This document shows, one piece after another, positions 1-9,521 of a stretch of 64,000 bases of DNA (position 1 is its first letter; each line of letters begins with the position of its first letter). The position numbers and the translations under genes are program-made. The DNA lies in NCBI RefSeq assembly GCF_022637395.1, contig NZ_CP093337.1:411001-475000 (forward strand), read 5' to 3'. The stretch comes from Shinella sp. H4-D48 (GTDB lineage Bacteria; Pseudomonadota; Alphaproteobacteria; Rhizobiales; Rhizobiaceae). The notes under the pieces were generated by a model. That model made no database searches. It saw only the letters and a list, made by a program, of their open reading frames with translations, and was not told the DNA's origin.

Positions 1-494
1 ATCCCGTCGCCTTTCTCATCACCGACCTGACGAACCGGCAGTTCGGCCCGCGCGTTGCGCGCCGTGTCGTCGCCGCGGGTTTTGTGGTGGCGGTGGCCTT
101 CTCGTTTGCCGTATCCATGCCGCGCATCGCGATTGCCTCGGGCTCGGCGTTCCTGGCCGGCCAGTTGCTCGATATCGCTGTCTTCAACCGGCTGCGCAGG
201 CAGAGCTGGTGGCGCGCGCCGCTGATCGCCTCGCTGATCGGCTCGGTTCTGGACACGGTGATCTTCTTTTCCTTCGCCTTTGCGCCGGTCTTCTCGATCT
301 TCGGGCCGAATGATGATTTCGCGATCGCCTGGGCGCCGGTTCTCGGCATCTTCCATGCCGAGGCTCCCCGATGGATTTCCTGGGCGATGGGTGATTTCTC
401 GGTGAAGGTGCTCGTCGGCGTGGTCATGCTGCTGCCCTATGGCGCGCTGATGACCAGGCTGAAGCCGATGCCGGGTATCGAAAAAGCGGTCTGA
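1..494 (+). CDS. yhhQ: Queuosine precursor transporter (VUT family), 3' part
   Basis: C-terminal part of an inner-membrane transporter of the YhhQ/VUT family, which imports queuosine precursors (preQ0/preQ1) for tRNA modification. The frame is open from base 3, so the start lies before the window. The visible part begins with the family motif AFLITDLTNRQFG, followed by hydrophobic segments (roughly FVVAVAFSFAVSM, ASGSAFLAGQLLDI and VLVGVVMLLPYGALM). Assignment rests on that motif and the helix pattern; the precise substrate is family knowledge. It converges with the esterase gene, with a shared terminator between them. Confidence 0.85.
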   Translation, partial: PVAFLITDLTNRQFGPRVARRVVAAGFVVAVAFSFAVSMPRIAIASGSAFLAGQLLDIAVFNRLRRQSWWRAPLIASLIGSVLDTVIFFSFAFAPVFSIFGPNDDFAIAWAPVLGIFHAEAPRWISWAMGDFSVKVLVGVVMLLPYGALMTRLKPMPGIEKAV

Positions 495-517
495 GAACCG
501 TTCCTGACCAGATGACA

Positions 518-545
518 GCCGTCCGCCGCGCGCGGGCGGCTTTTT
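518..545 (+). terminator. Rho-independent terminator after yhhQ
   Basis: Nine-base-pair stem GCCGTCCGC / GCGGGCGGC (one G-T pair) with a five-base loop, followed by TTTTT. It lies in the 50-bp gap between convergent genes and serves the plus-strand transporter. Confidence 0.7.
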
Positions 546-1576
546 CAATTGGGAAGACGGAATTCCAGCATCAGGTTGCGCTGGAGGATGGAGTGGTTGT
601 CGTCGGAAACGACGATGATCCGGATATCGTCCGGCGCCATCACCACGACGTCCAGCCCCTCCATATTGTCGATCTGCTGGCTGAGATCGGCATCGATCAG
701 CACTTCGCCATCGACGACCGCGCCAGGCCGGATCGTATCGCCGTCGATACGGCGGATGCGCATACCCATGCCGTCTGCCAGGCGGAACCGCCGCTCCAGG
801 ACGATCAGGTCACCGTTCGGCAGAAAAGCGCCGTCGGTGATGTCCCATGGGTCGTTGCGTTTGACGAAGAAGATGCCGGCACGCGGACCGGAAAGCACGG
901 CGGCAAAGACATTGCCGTCGGGATCGAGGCTGCGTTCGGTGACTGTAACGAGCGCCGCACCGAGCGGCCCTGCCGCAGGCGACAGGGCAAGCGTCTCCAT
1001 GCCGCGGTTGAAGCGCAACTCCTTGGGGTCGATCAGGAAGGGTATGCGGCGCTTCGGCCGCGCTTCCATGAAGCCGGGATCCGGGTAGGCGTCGATCCGG
1101 TGATAGACCTCGAAGGAAACCAGCGCCTCGCCATCGACGAGTGCGAGGCCTTCGGCATCCATCCTGTTCTTGACGCGCTCGTCTTGGCCGTTGCGATCGA
1201 ACATGGACCGCGTTTTCACGTCGGTGATGCCGCTCAGCCGTCCGTCAGCATCCCGTTCGATACGGCCGGTCAGCCAATGCCCGGTATCGAGCACGGCGAC
1301 GAAGCTTTCGCGATCCTCGCGGAAACGAATGGCCGAGATGGAGCCAAGCAGATTGGTGCTTGAGGTGTAGCTGATGCCGCCGAGGAATTCGAGCTTGCCG
1401 AAGATGCGTTGGTCGGATCCGAGCATGAACCGCGAGAAGGCGCGGTTGACGACGGGAACATCGATGATGTCGGCTGCGGCCGGGCGCGCGGCTGGCAGGC
1501 AGAGGGCGGCGCAGAGAGCCGCACCTGCAAGCCGTTGCAGCAGGGATTGCCGGGCGGGCGTCAGCTTAGCCCGCAC
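545..1576 (-). CDS. Exported phytase-like esterase family protein
   Basis: Secreted protein of about 343 aa with the 'esterase-like activity of phytase' fold, a beta-propeller-like family of poorly known substrate. The first 35 or so residues form a signal peptide (positive start, [20 protein letters not shown], then the mature DIIDVPVVN). Later blocks such as [20 protein letters not shown] text and [16 protein letters not shown] match the family repeats. I prefer the GTG start at 1576, which overlaps the cobT stop by about 11 bp. A longer ATG start at 1627 would run further into cobT and place extra residues before the signal peptide. It probably lies downstream of cobS-cobT in one transcript. 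The catalytic function is not provable from sequence. Confidence 0.75.
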   Translation of the reverse strand: MRAKLTPARQSLLQRLAGAALCAALCLPAARPAAADIIDVPVVNRAFSRFMLGSDQRIFGKLEFLGGISYTSSTNLLGSISAIRFREDRESFVAVLDTGHWLTGRIERDADGRLSGITDVKTRSMFDRNGQDERVKNRMDAEGLALVDGEALVSFEVYHRIDAYPDPGFMEARPKRRIPFLIDPKELRFNRGMETLALSPAAGPLGAALVTVTERSLDPDGNVFAAVLSGPRAGIFFVKRNDPWDITDGAFLPNGDLIVLERRFRLADGMGMRIRRIDGDTIRPGAVVDGEVLIDADLSQQIDNMEGLDVVVMAPDDIRIIVVSDDNHSILQRNLMLEFRLPN

Positions 1577-3464
1577 GGCGGCGGGCCGGGCGGCTGCTTG
1601 TCGTCTCGTCGGCGAAGAGGGAAGCAAGCTGCTCCGTCATGGCACCGGCCAGTTCGTCTGCATCGACAATCGTGACGGCGCGGCGGTAGTAGCGCGTGAC
1701 GTCATGGCCGATGCCGATGGCCAGAAGCTCGACCGGCGAACGGGTCTCGATCTGTTCGATGACGGCGCGCAGGTGTCGCTCGAGATAATTGCCGGGGTTC
1801 ACCGAAAGCGTCGAATCATCGACCGGCGCGCCGTCGGAAATCATCATCAGGATGCGACGCTGCTCAGGCCGTGCCAGAAGACGATCATGCGCCCAGATCA
1901 GAGCTTCGCCGTCGATGTTTTCCTTGAGCAGGCCCTCACGCATCATCAGGCCGAGATTGCGGCGCGCGCGCCGCCACGGCGCATCGGCAGCCTTGTAGAC
2001 GATGTGGCGCAGGTCGTTGAGGCGGCCGGGCGATTGCGGCTTGCCACTGCCGAGCCACTTCTCGCGCGACTGGCCGCCCTTCCACGCCTTGGTGGTGAAG
2101 CCGAGGATTTCGACCTTCACGCCGCAGCGCTCCAGCGTGCGCGCGAGGATATCGGCGCAGGTGGCGGCAACGGTGATCGGCCGGCCGCGCATGGAGCCGG
2201 AATTGTCGATGAGCAGCGTCACGACCGTATCGCGGAAGGTCGTGTCCTTCTCGCGTTTGAAGGACAGCGGCTGCATCGGATCGATGATGATGCGCTGCAG
2301 TCGGGCGCTGTCGAGATAGCCTTCTTCAAGGTCGAATTCCCAGGCGCGGTTCTGCTGCGCCATCAGGCGGCGTTGCAGGCGGTTGGCGAGGCGGCCAACA
2401 GCGCCCTGGAGATGGGCGAGCTGCTTGTCGAGGAAGGCGCGCAGGCGGTCGAGCTCCGCTTCGTCGCACAGCTCTTCCGCGGTGATCGTCTCGTCGAATT
2501 CCTGCGTGAAGACCGTGTAGTCGACCTTCTCGTTGAAATCGGAGAACGGCTGGTTCGGGCGGCGGACTTCGCCGGGTTTGTCCGTCTCGTCGCCGTCGTC
2601 GTCGGCGAGGTCGTCGTCGGAGATTTCCGCGCCTTCCATCTCGCCTTCTTCCATCTGCTCGTCGGACGTTTCGTTTTCGTCGGCAGGGGCGCTGTCGTCG
2701 CCAGCCTCTTCCTGGCTGTCGCTGTCGTCCTGTTCGTCGCTGCGCGGCTGGTTCTCGTCCTCGGGCGTCTGGCTGTCGTCCGTCTCGGTCTCGTCGTCGC
2801 CGTACTGTTCGGCAACGTTCATCGACGCGAGCATGTTGCGCACGACGCGGGAAAAGGCCTGCTGGTCGTTGATGGCGGCCGTGAGGCCGTCCATGTCCTT
2901 GCCGGCCTTGTCTGTGATGAAATTGCGCCAGAGGTCGACCACCTGGCCGGCTGATGCCGGCGGGGCCTGCCCCGTCAGCTTCTCGCGCACCAGAAGCGCC
3001 ACGGCCTCCTCGAGCGGCGCATCGGCCTGACGGGTGATCGCGCCGAAATTGGCCTTGGCGTATTTTTCTGACAGCACGACGTTCAGGTTCTGCGCCATAC
3101 CCTGCATGCGGTTCGAACCGATCGCCTCGACACGCGCCTGCTCGACGGCATCGAAGATGGCGCGGGCATCCGCTCCCTGCGGCGACATGGTGGCGTGCAC
3201 GCGGGCGTCATGGCAGGCCTTGCGCAACGCCATGGAATCGCCGAGGCCGCGGGTGAGCGCGACTTCGGCCGGCGAGGGCCGCTTGCTCAGTTCCGGCAGG
3301 CGGATGCGCTCGCCCGTCATGCCCGGACGCTCGTTGGCGAAGGTGACCTCCACCTCCGCATCGCCGGAGACGGCGCGGACACAGCCCGTCACCGCGCGAC
3401 GGAACGGTTCCATATCGACCACGCCGCCGGGCCTCGGCTTCGAATTGTCTCCGCGAGATGCCAT
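1566..3464 (-). CDS. cobT: Cobaltochelatase subunit CobT
   Basis: Subunit of the aerobic CobN-CobS-CobT cobaltochelatase, which inserts Co2+ into hydrogenobyrinic acid a,c-diamide during cobalamin synthesis. The protein is 632 aa, the usual CobT length. It has an N-terminal CobT domain, a very acidic linker (about residues 220-310, almost all D, E, S, N and Q), and a C-terminal von Willebrand A domain with the MIDAS motif DNSGS and the later SDGAPVDD block. The ATG start at 3464 lies 16 bp after the cobS stop, so the two are co-transcribed. CobN, the large porphyrin-binding subunit, is not in this window. Confidence 0.96.
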   Translation of the reverse strand: MASRGDNSKPRPGGVVDMEPFRRAVTGCVRAVSGDAEVEVTFANERPGMTGERIRLPELSKRPSPAEVALTRGLGDSMALRKACHDARVHATMSPQGADARAIFDAVEQARVEAIGSNRMQGMAQNLNVVLSEKYAKANFGAITRQADAPLEEAVALLVREKLTGQAPPASAGQVVDLWRNFITDKAGKDMDGLTAAINDQQAFSRVVRNMLASMNVAEQYGDDETETDDSQTPEDENQPRSDEQDDSDSQEEAGDDSAPADENETSDEQMEEGEMEGAEISDDDLADDDGDETDKPGEVRRPNQPFSDFNEKVDYTVFTQEFDETITAEELCDEAELDRLRAFLDKQLAHLQGAVGRLANRLQRRLMAQQNRAWEFDLEEGYLDSARLQRIIIDPMQPLSFKREKDTTFRDTVVTLLIDNSGSMRGRPITVAATCADILARTLERCGVKVEILGFTTKAWKGGQSREKWLGSGKPQSPGRLNDLRHIVYKAADAPWRRARRNLGLMMREGLLKENIDGEALIWAHDRLLARPEQRRILMMISDGAPVDDSTLSVNPGNYLERHLRAVIEQIETRSPVELLAIGIGHDVTRYYRRAVTIVDADELAGAMTEQLASLFADETTSSRPARRRAG

Positions 3465-3480
3465 GCGCTTCTACCGGGCC

Positions 3481-4479
3481 TTAGGCCGTGGCCTCCAGCA
3501 CGATGTTGGCCGCACTTTCCTTCAACTCGATGCCGAAGGCGCGCTGGTAGAGTTCGGCAACCAGCGTGCGTTCAAGCTCATCACACTTGTTGAGGAAGGT
3601 GACGCGGAAGGCGAAGGCGATATCACCGAAGATTTCGGCATTTTCTGCCCAGGTGATAACGGTACGCGGGCTCATGACCGTCGACAGGTCGCCGTTGATG
3701 AACGCTGCGCGGGTGAGATCGGCCACGCGCACCATGCGGGAGATCGTCTCGCGGCCGTCCTTACCGGCGGCAAGACGCTTCACCTTGGCGGCGACGATGT
3801 TCACTTCGTTGTCGTGCGGCAGATAGTTCAGCGTGGTGACGATCGACCAGCGGTCCATCTGCGCCTGGTTGATCTGCTGGGTGCCGTGATAGAGGCCCGT
3901 AGTATCGCCGAGGCCGACCGTGTTGGCGGTGGCGAACAGGCGGAAAGCGGGATGCGGGCGGATGACGCGGCTCTGGTCGAGCAGCGTCAGGCGGCCCGAC
4001 GATTCCAGAACGCGCTGAATGACGAACATGACGTCCGGGCGGCCTGCGTCGTATTCGTCGAAGACGAGCGCGACATTGTGCTGGTAGGCCCAGGGCAGGA
4101 TGCCGTCCTTGAACTCGGTGACCTGAAGGCCGTCCTTGACGACGATGGCGTCCTTGCCGACGAGGTCGATACGGCTGACATGGCTGTCGAGGTTGACGCG
4201 CACGCATGGCCAGTTGAGGCGGGCTGCGACCTGCTCGATATGGGTCGACTTGCCGGTGCCGTGATAGCCGGAAACCATGACGCGGCGGTTATGGGCAAAG
4301 CCTGCGAGGATCGCCAGCGTGGTTTCGCGGTCGAACAGGTAGTCCGGATCGAGATCCGGCACATAGGCGTCCGCCTTGGAGTAGGCCGGGACCCGCAGGT
4401 CCGTATCAATGCCGAAAACCTCCCGTACGGAAACCGTGGTGTCCGGGAGGTTGGAAATATCGATATCCATCTTGCTCAT
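3481..4479 (-). CDS. cobS: Cobaltochelatase AAA+ subunit CobS
   Basis: AAA+ ATPase that powers cobalt insertion together with CobT and CobN. It is 332 aa from the chosen ATG at 4479, which has a GGAGA ribosome site four to five bases upstream; an upstream in-frame start would add 25 unconserved residues. Visible motifs are Walker [10 protein letters not shown], Walker [10 protein letters not shown] and sensor-type FATANTVG. First gene of a minus-strand cobS-cobT(-esterase) operon. Confidence 0.96.
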   Translation of the reverse strand: MSKMDIDISNLPDTTVSVREVFGIDTDLRVPAYSKADAYVPDLDPDYLFDRETTLAILAGFAHNRRVMVSGYHGTGKSTHIEQVAARLNWPCVRVNLDSHVSRIDLVGKDAIVVKDGLQVTEFKDGILPWAYQHNVALVFDEYDAGRPDVMFVIQRVLESSGRLTLLDQSRVIRPHPAFRLFATANTVGLGDTTGLYHGTQQINQAQMDRWSIVTTLNYLPHDNEVNIVAAKVKRLAAGKDGRETISRMVRVADLTRAAFINGDLSTVMSPRTVITWAENAEIFGDIAFAFRVTFLNKCDELERTLVAELYQRAFGIELKESAANIVLEATA

Positions 4480-4596
4480 CACGTCTCCGCGGGCGGCGGG
4501 CTCTCCTCCACCCAAATGTCTGTTGCCGGCGATGCTCGTCTGTTTCGACCGCATTCATGCGATGCCCGGCGGGAATCCGCCCGACTGCAAAATGCT

Positions 4597-5220
4597 CTAG
4601 CAGAAGCCGGCCTGCTTTAACAATTGATATGCTTGGATGACCGCGCGAAAACGCTCTTCCGAGCCCCTATCACCGCCATTTGCATCCGGGTGGTGCTTTT
4701 TGACAAGAGATTTGTATGCCGACTTGATGTCGTCGCTTGTCGCATTCGCCGAGAGGCCTAGCGTATCGAAAGCCTTCGCCTCCAGAGTCTTCAGCTTTCT
4801 TGCGCGGGGCTCCATCTGCGGGCGGCGGCCCTTGCTCTCGTTGAAGAAGCCGAAGGGGTCGCGCATGCGCTGATTTGCCCCGGCCGAGCCCGAGCGCACA
4901 TTGCCCTGCGCGGGGCCGTTCTTGGACGCCTTGTTGACGCCTATGGTCCAGGTCGGGCGATGGCCGGTGATGGCTTCCTTCTGGTAACGCGCGATCTCGC
5001 CGTCGGAGAGGCCGGAGAAGTAGTTGTAGCCCTTGTTGTATTCCTTCACATGCTCGAAGCAGAACATGAAATACTGGCCTTCGGCATTGCGGCCTACGGG
5101 CGCGCGATGCACGGCATTCTCTTCGCAGCCGTCCCACTGACAGATCGGCGCGGAACGTTCGGGACGCTCCACGCGCCGCTTCGTGCGAATGCGGTCGAAG
5201 TATTTGGAATCGAGTTTCAT
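4597..5220 (-). CDS. J-domain protein with Cys/His N-terminal region
   Basis: DnaJ-like co-chaperone of 207 aa. The J domain is at the C terminus (about residues 150-205) with HPD at 177-179, opposite to classical DnaJ. The N-terminal part has a conserved Cys/His cluster (C27, C32, H38, C54, H57) that could bind a metal. No G/F-rich or DnaJ zinc-finger domain is present. I use the ATG at 5220 (MKLDSKYFD); an ATG at 5229 would add MSA. It is divergent from bolA and precedes cobS on the same strand, with 117 bp between them. The protein presumably stimulates an Hsp70; its client is unknown. Confidence 0.85.
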   Translation of the reverse strand: MKLDSKYFDRIRTKRRVERPERSAPICQWDGCEENAVHRAPVGRNAEGQYFMFCFEHVKEYNKGYNYFSGLSDGEIARYQKEAITGHRPTWTIGVNKASKNGPAQGNVRSGSAGANQRMRDPFGFFNESKGRRPQMEPRARKLKTLEAKAFDTLGLSANATSDDIKSAYKSLVKKHHPDANGGDRGSEERFRAVIQAYQLLKQAGFC

Positions 5221-5342
5221 GGCGCTCATTATGGGGTTGCGGCGAGCCCGCAACAAGAATTGACAAAGCGGATTGTTGCTGGCTTTGTGAAACTATTTTG
5301 TTGCGTTGCGACAAGCGGTTTTTTCAACGCAAAGGTTTTTCA

Positions 5343-5621
5343 ATGTCCGTAAAATCCAGCATCGCCGAGAAGCTTGAAGCGGCCTTTTCGCCCGAACGTC
5401 TCGAGGTCATCAACGAGAGCCATCTGCACGCCGGCCATCATGGCCATGACGGCGAGGGCGAGACGCATATGCGCGTGCGCATCGTCTCGGCCGCCTTCGC
5501 CGGCATGGGCCGCTTGGCGCGCCACAGGGCAATCAACGATCTCGTGACGGCGGAATTCGATGCGGGATTGCACGCGCTCGCCGTCGAGGCTGCGGCTCCG
5601 GGAGAGCCAACGCGTTGGTAG
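5343..5621 (+). CDS. bolA: BolA family protein
   Basis: Small BolA-fold protein (92 aa). Family members pair with monothiol glutaredoxins to bind or traffic [2Fe-2S] clusters and influence iron-responsive regulation in alphaproteobacteria. The conserved segment ESHLHAGH and the later THMRVRIVSAAF block are visible, and the HAGH histidines are candidate cluster ligands. ATG at 5343. The gene ends two bases before the convergent CorC gene, leaving no room for a separate terminator. Confidence 0.9.
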   Translation: MSVKSSIAEKLEAAFSPERLEVINESHLHAGHHGHDGEGETHMRVRIVSAAFAGMGRLARHRAINDLVTAEFDAGLHALAVEAAAPGEPTRW

Positions 5622-5622
5622 G

Positions 5623-6507
5623 TCAGGCTGCGGGCTGCTCCGGCTCGATAGGGCGGATGCGCAGACGCGTGACGCGGTTCTTCACCCGTTTCATCACGAT
5701 GAAGCGCTTGCCGTAGAAGGTGAAGGCCTGTCGTTCCTTCGGAATCGATTTCGATTCGTGGATGACAAGACCGGCAATCGTCGTTGCTTCCTCATCCGGC
5801 AGGTTCCAGTCGAAGGCACGGTTCAGGTCGCGGATCGGGACGCTGCCATCGACGACCAACGAGCCATCGGCTTCGCGCCGCACGCCCTGGACATCGACAT
5901 CCTTTTCATCGGACAAATCTCCGACGATAACCTTCAGGATGTCCTGGAGCGTGACGAGGCCCTGCACCTCGCCATATTCATCCACAACGGTGGCGAAATG
6001 CTCCTTGCGACGCAGGAAGGCGGTGAGCTGTTCCTTCAGCGTCGTCGTGTCGGGGACGAACCACGGCTTCTGCGCGACCTTGGTGATGTCTAGGTTATTC
6101 GGCTCGATACCGGGCTCGGTGAGCGCGCGCAGGAGGTCCTTGGCGTGCACGACGCCCACGATGTTGTCGACCGAACCTGACCAGAGCGGCATGCGCGTGT
6201 ATGGGCTTTCCAGCACTGCCCTGACGACCTCTTCCGGCGGATCGCCGGCATCGAGCCCGCGCATGGTCGTGCGGTGGATCATGATGTCGGACACTTCGAG
6301 CGCATCAAGATCGAGCGCGCTCAGGAGTTTTTCCCGGTCGGGTCGTGCTGACGAGCCGTCGCTCTGGCGGCGTTCGCCCTCGGCGTCGCGCGCACCCTGA
6401 TGATTGCGCCACCGGAACAGCAGGATGACGAGAAGGATCAGGCCGAGGACAAGGACGATCACCGGCCAGGAGAAGGGAGCGAGCGCGGCGGGCGTTTCGC
6501 TGTTCAT
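5623..6507 (-). CDS. CorC/HlyC-type CBS-domain protein lacking DUF21
   Basis: Protein of 294 aa with one N-terminal membrane helix (about residues 13-32), a charged linker, a CBS-domain pair (about 70-195; VSDIMIHRT, SPYTRMPLW, VVDEYGEVQGLVT) and a C-terminal CorC/HlyC domain (about 205-290). Such proteins are linked to Mg2+/Co2+ efflux or resistance. Relatives beside rhizobial aroB, as I remember them, are about 430 aa with a four-helix DUF21 membrane domain; here a single helix takes its place. The ATG overlaps the aroB stop as ATGA, so this start is not an artefact of a broken frame. Third gene of aroK-aroB-corC. Confidence 0.85.
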   Translation of the reverse strand: MNSETPAALAPFSWPVIVLVLGLILLVILLFRWRNHQGARDAEGERRQSDGSSARPDREKLLSALDLDALEVSDIMIHRTTMRGLDAGDPPEEVVRAVLESPYTRMPLWSGSVDNIVGVVHAKDLLRALTEPGIEPNNLDITKVAQKPWFVPDTTTLKEQLTAFLRRKEHFATVVDEYGEVQGLVTLQDILKVIVGDLSDEKDVDVQGVRREADGSLVVDGSVPIRDLNRAFDWNLPDEEATTIAGLVIHESKSIPKERQAFTFYGKRFIVMKRVKNRVTRLRIRPIEPEQPAA

Positions 6508-7631
6508 GTCGGCAGCTTTTCCTTGAGGAAGGCGATGACTTCGGATTGCGGCACGTCATCGGCGACGAAGGACTGGCCGACGCCGCGCGTGAGGATGAAG
6601 GTGAGCTTGCCGGCCTTGACCTTCTTGTCCTGCGCGATGGCGTCCATGAGAACCTCCGCCGGCGGCAGGCCGCCTGGAATTTCGCCCATGGTGGTGGGGA
6701 GGCCGACCTCGCGCAGATGGGTTTCGACGCGCTTGCCGTCGTCGGGGCTGCACAGGTTCATGCGGGCGGAAAACTGGTGCGCCAACACCATGCCGATGGA
6801 AACGCCTTCGCCATGCACGAGGCGGGCGCTGTCATAATGCGTCGCCGCCTCCAGCGCGTGGCCGAAGGTGTGACCGAGATTGAGCAGCGCGCGCTGGCCG
6901 TTTTCCCGCTCGTCGGCGGCGACCACGTCGGCTTTCGCCTGGCAACTCGTGGCAATTGCTTCGATGCGCGCCTCGCCGCCAGCAAAGACGGCCCGCCAGT
7001 TCTGTTCGAGCCAGTCGAAGAACTCCGGCTTGTCGATCAGGCCATATTTGGCGACTTCGGCATAGCCGGCGCGGAATTCGCGGGGTGAGAGCGTGTCGAG
7101 CACGTCGGTATCGGCGAGCACGAGGTCGGGCTGATGGAATACGCCGATCAGGTTCTTGCCGTGCGGGGAATTGATGCCGGTTTTGCCGCCGACGGAGGAA
7201 TCGACTTGCGCGAGAAGCGAGGTCGGCACCTGGATGAAGCGCGAGCCGCGCCGCACGATACCGGCGGCAAAGCCGGTGAGGTCGCCGATCACGCCGCCGC
7301 CGAGCGCCACGACCGCGTCGTTGCGCTCGATGCGGGCAGCGAGCACGCTGTCGCAGACGCTGACGAGATGTTCGAAGCTCTTGGTCTTCTCGCCGGCTGG
7401 CAGCACGAGTGAAACGGCGTCAATGCCTTCGGTCTTGAGGGCAGCCATGAAGCCATCGAGATAGATCGGGGCGACGTGTTCGTCGGTGATGACGGCGATC
7501 TTGCGGCCCTTGAGCCGAAGTGCGATCTCGCGTCCCGCGGCGGCGATGAGCCCGGGGCCGATAAGAATATCGTAGGAGCGGTCGCCGAGGTCGACCCGCA
7601 CGGTGCGGCGCGCGGTGGCTGAAGCAGTCAT
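6504..7631 (-). CDS. aroB: 3-dehydroquinate synthase
   Basis: Second step of the shikimate pathway: converts DAHP to 3-dehydroquinate using NAD+ and a divalent metal, in the cytoplasm. The 375-aa protein from ATG 7631 has the NAD-binding GGGVIGD motif at about 111-117, the PTSLLAQVDSSVGGKTG active-site block and the metal-ligand region LNLGHTFGHALE. Starts further upstream would run into aroK. It lies 10 bp after aroK and overlaps the CorC gene by four bases, so the three are translationally coupled. Confidence 0.96.
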   Translation of the reverse strand: MTASATARRTVRVDLGDRSYDILIGPGLIAAAGREIALRLKGRKIAVITDEHVAPIYLDGFMAALKTEGIDAVSLVLPAGEKTKSFEHLVSVCDSVLAARIERNDAVVALGGGVIGDLTGFAAGIVRRGSRFIQVPTSLLAQVDSSVGGKTGINSPHGKNLIGVFHQPDLVLADTDVLDTLSPREFRAGYAEVAKYGLIDKPEFFDWLEQNWRAVFAGGEARIEAIATSCQAKADVVAADERENGQRALLNLGHTFGHALEAATHYDSARLVHGEGVSIGMVLAHQFSARMNLCSPDDGKRVETHLREVGLPTTMGEIPGGLPPAEVLMDAIAQDKKVKAGKLTFILTRGVGQSFVADDVPQSEVIAFLKEKLPT

Positions 7632-7641
7632 GGCTATCTCG

Positions 7642-8220
7642 TCAGGTTTTGCGGGTGGCGGCGATCGCGGCAAGCACCTCGTCCACCATGGTTTCTTTTC
7701 TCACATCCCGCGAAATGACCGTGACCTCGGCTTCCGCATAGATCGGATAGCGGGTGTTCATGAGGTTTTCGAGTGTCTGGCGCGGGTTTTCCGTCTTCAG
7801 CAGCGGGCGGGTGTCGCGTTTGCTGACCCGCTCCCACAGCACGTCGAGATCGGCCTTCAGCCAGACGGTCAGCCCGCCGCGCTTGATGTGCCGGCGCGTG
7901 TTCTCGTTGATATAGGCCCCGCCGCCGGTGGAGACGACGCGCGGTCCCGACCGCAGCAGCCGCTTGATGACGCGGGTCTCGAGCGCGCGGAACTCCGCCT
8001 CGCCGTAGGTGGCGAACAGGTCGGGGATCGACATGCGCGAGACGCGCTCGATCTCGTGGTCGGAATCGACGAAGGGAATGCCAAGCGCCTGGGCGCTCAT
8101 GCGCCCGATCGCCGACTTGCCGGCGCCCATAAGGCCGATCAGCACGAGGTTGCGTTTGCCGAGGGCGGCGCGGGCCTCTGCGGCAAGCGTAAGGGGGGGC
8201 TGTTCGATCAGCTCGGTCAT
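7642..8220 (-). CDS. aroK: Shikimate kinase
   Basis: Phosphorylates shikimate to shikimate-3-phosphate. The 192-aa protein has the P-loop GLMGAGKS at residues 29-36, the DSDHEIE shikimate-binding segment and the STGGGAY motif. First gene of the minus-strand aroK-aroB-corC operon; its start is 129 bp from the divergent small membrane gene, so the shared promoters lie in 8221-8349. Confidence 0.95.
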   Translation of the reverse strand: MTELIEQPPLTLAAEARAALGKRNLVLIGLMGAGKSAIGRMSAQALGIPFVDSDHEIERVSRMSIPDLFATYGEAEFRALETRVIKRLLRSGPRVVSTGGGAYINENTRRHIKRGGLTVWLKADLDVLWERVSKRDTRPLLKTENPRQTLENLMNTRYPIYAEAEVTVISRDVRKETMVDEVLAAIAATRKT

Positions 8221-8349
8221 TGCGTTTTCCGGGTTTTCGTCCCTTTCCGTATCGACAAAGCGCCGGAAGCGTCAAGCCTGCGTGACCATCCATCCCTTGC
8301 ACTGGCGGCAGGGCAGGGCGATATAGAGGACGTTGCCCCGGAGACTGCC

Positions 8350-8499
8350 ATGCCCACCCTGTTCCGATTCCTGTTCATCTGCGCCGTGATCGCCGGGTCG
8401 ATCTACGGGGTGATGGTGGCGCTGGTGACCTTCGTCGAGCCCAGCGAACGCGAGGTCACGATCCGGATACCCTCCGAACGGGTAAACCCGCTGCAATGA
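8350..8499 (+). CDS. Small single-helix membrane protein upstream of xerD
   Basis: A 49-aa reading frame, [20 protein letters not shown] followed by a further hydrophobic stretch and the soluble tail [12 protein letters not shown]. It has one membrane helix (about residues 5-27) and a short charged tail. Its stop overlaps the xerD start as ATGA, typical of translational coupling. No function is known to me. The codons look like coding sequence and the hydrophobic pattern is unlikely by chance. There is no obvious mechanistic link to recombination. Confidence 0.7.
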   Translation: MPTLFRFLFICAVIAGSIYGVMVALVTFVEPSEREVTIRIPSERVNPLQ

Positions 8500-9443
8500 G
8501 GGATCTGTCAGCGCTTCAGGTCGAATCCTTTCTCGAAATGATGAGTGCCGAGCGCGGGGCCGCGACCAACACCCTGCAATCCTATGAGCGCGATCTGGAA
8601 GACGCAAAATCGTTCCTCAACGCGGGTGGTGTGCGCCTGACGGAGGCGGCGCCGGACGATCTGCGCGCCTATCTCGGCCATCTCGCCAAACAGGGCTTTG
8701 CGGCGTCGTCGCAGGCGCGGCGGCTTTCGGCGCTGCGGCAGTTCTTCAAGTTTCTCTACAGCGAGGGACTGCGCGGCGACGATCCCACCGCCATCCTTGA
8801 TGCGCCGAAGAAGGCGCGTTCGCTACCCAAGACGCTGTCCGTGGATGATGTCACGCGTCTCATCACGCGGGCCGAGACGGAAGCGGGCGAGCCTGGCGGC
8901 AATCTTCTCCTGAAGCGGCGCATGCATCTGCTCGTCGAACTGCTCTATGCCACGGGCATGCGTGTCAGCGAGCTCGTTTCCCTGCCGGGGAGCGTCCTCG
9001 CGCAGACCGGACGGTTCCTCGTGGTGAAGGGCAAGGGCAACAAGGAGCGGCTGGTGCCGCTGTCGCGCGCCGCCGTCACTGCGATGGAGGCCTATGGCGA
9101 AGCTCTGGCGGCCGAGATCGGCGACGATCCGGCGGCGGGAGACTTCCTGTTTCCGGCGCAGAGCAAGGAGCGGCATCTGCCGCGGCAGGTCTTTGCGCGC
9201 GATCTGAAGGCGCTGGCCGGACGGGCGGGAATACGGGCCGCGACGCTATCGCCGCATGTGCTTCGCCATGCTTTTGCCAGCCATCTGCTGCAGAACGGCG
9301 CAGACCTGCGCGCGGTGCAGGAACTGCTGGGCCATCAGGACATTTCGACGACACAAATCTATACGCATGTGCTGGAAGAACGGCTGCACGAGCTTGTTCA
9401 AAACCATCACCCTCTTGCCAAACAGGCGAAAAAAACGGATTAG
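8496..9443 (+). CDS. xerD: Tyrosine recombinase XerD
   Basis: Site-specific recombinase that, with XerC and FtsK, resolves chromosome dimers at dif. The 315-aa protein has the N-terminal SAM-like core-binding domain and the catalytic set R156 (ATGMRVSEL), H254 and R257 (HVLRHAF), H280 (LLGHQ) and Y289 (TQIYTH). Length and a housekeeping location between aroK and accA argue for the cellular XerD and not a mobile integrase. No att-like repeats are seen nearby. Confidence 0.93.
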   Translation: MRDLSALQVESFLEMMSAERGAATNTLQSYERDLEDAKSFLNAGGVRLTEAAPDDLRAYLGHLAKQGFAASSQARRLSALRQFFKFLYSEGLRGDDPTAILDAPKKARSLPKTLSVDDVTRLITRAETEAGEPGGNLLLKRRMHLLVELLYATGMRVSELVSLPGSVLAQTGRFLVVKGKGNKERLVPLSRAAVTAMEAYGEALAAEIGDDPAAGDFLFPAQSKERHLPRQVFARDLKALAGRAGIRAATLSPHVLRHAFASHLLQNGADLRAVQELLGHQDISTTQIYTHVLEERLHELVQNHHPLAKQAKKTD

Positions 9444-9521
9444 GACCCCCATCGCTGGCGACTGGCCCTCTGGCCGACGGCAGCCTGGCGCGGTTTGAGC
9501 AAACGATCGGAAACGCATCTC

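Noticed and set aside
2041..2060. GCCACTG-like string suggesting a cobalamin riboswitch
   Set aside because: It lies inside cobT coding sequence and lacks the rest of the riboswitch fold.
1374..2954. A 526-codon frame antisense to cobT
   Set aside because: Same shadow effect, enlarged by the acidic linker codons; composition is Val/Ala/Arg-rich with no domain.
8496..9443. xerD as a phage or island integrase
   Set aside because: Length, motifs and housekeeping neighbours fit the cellular recombinase.
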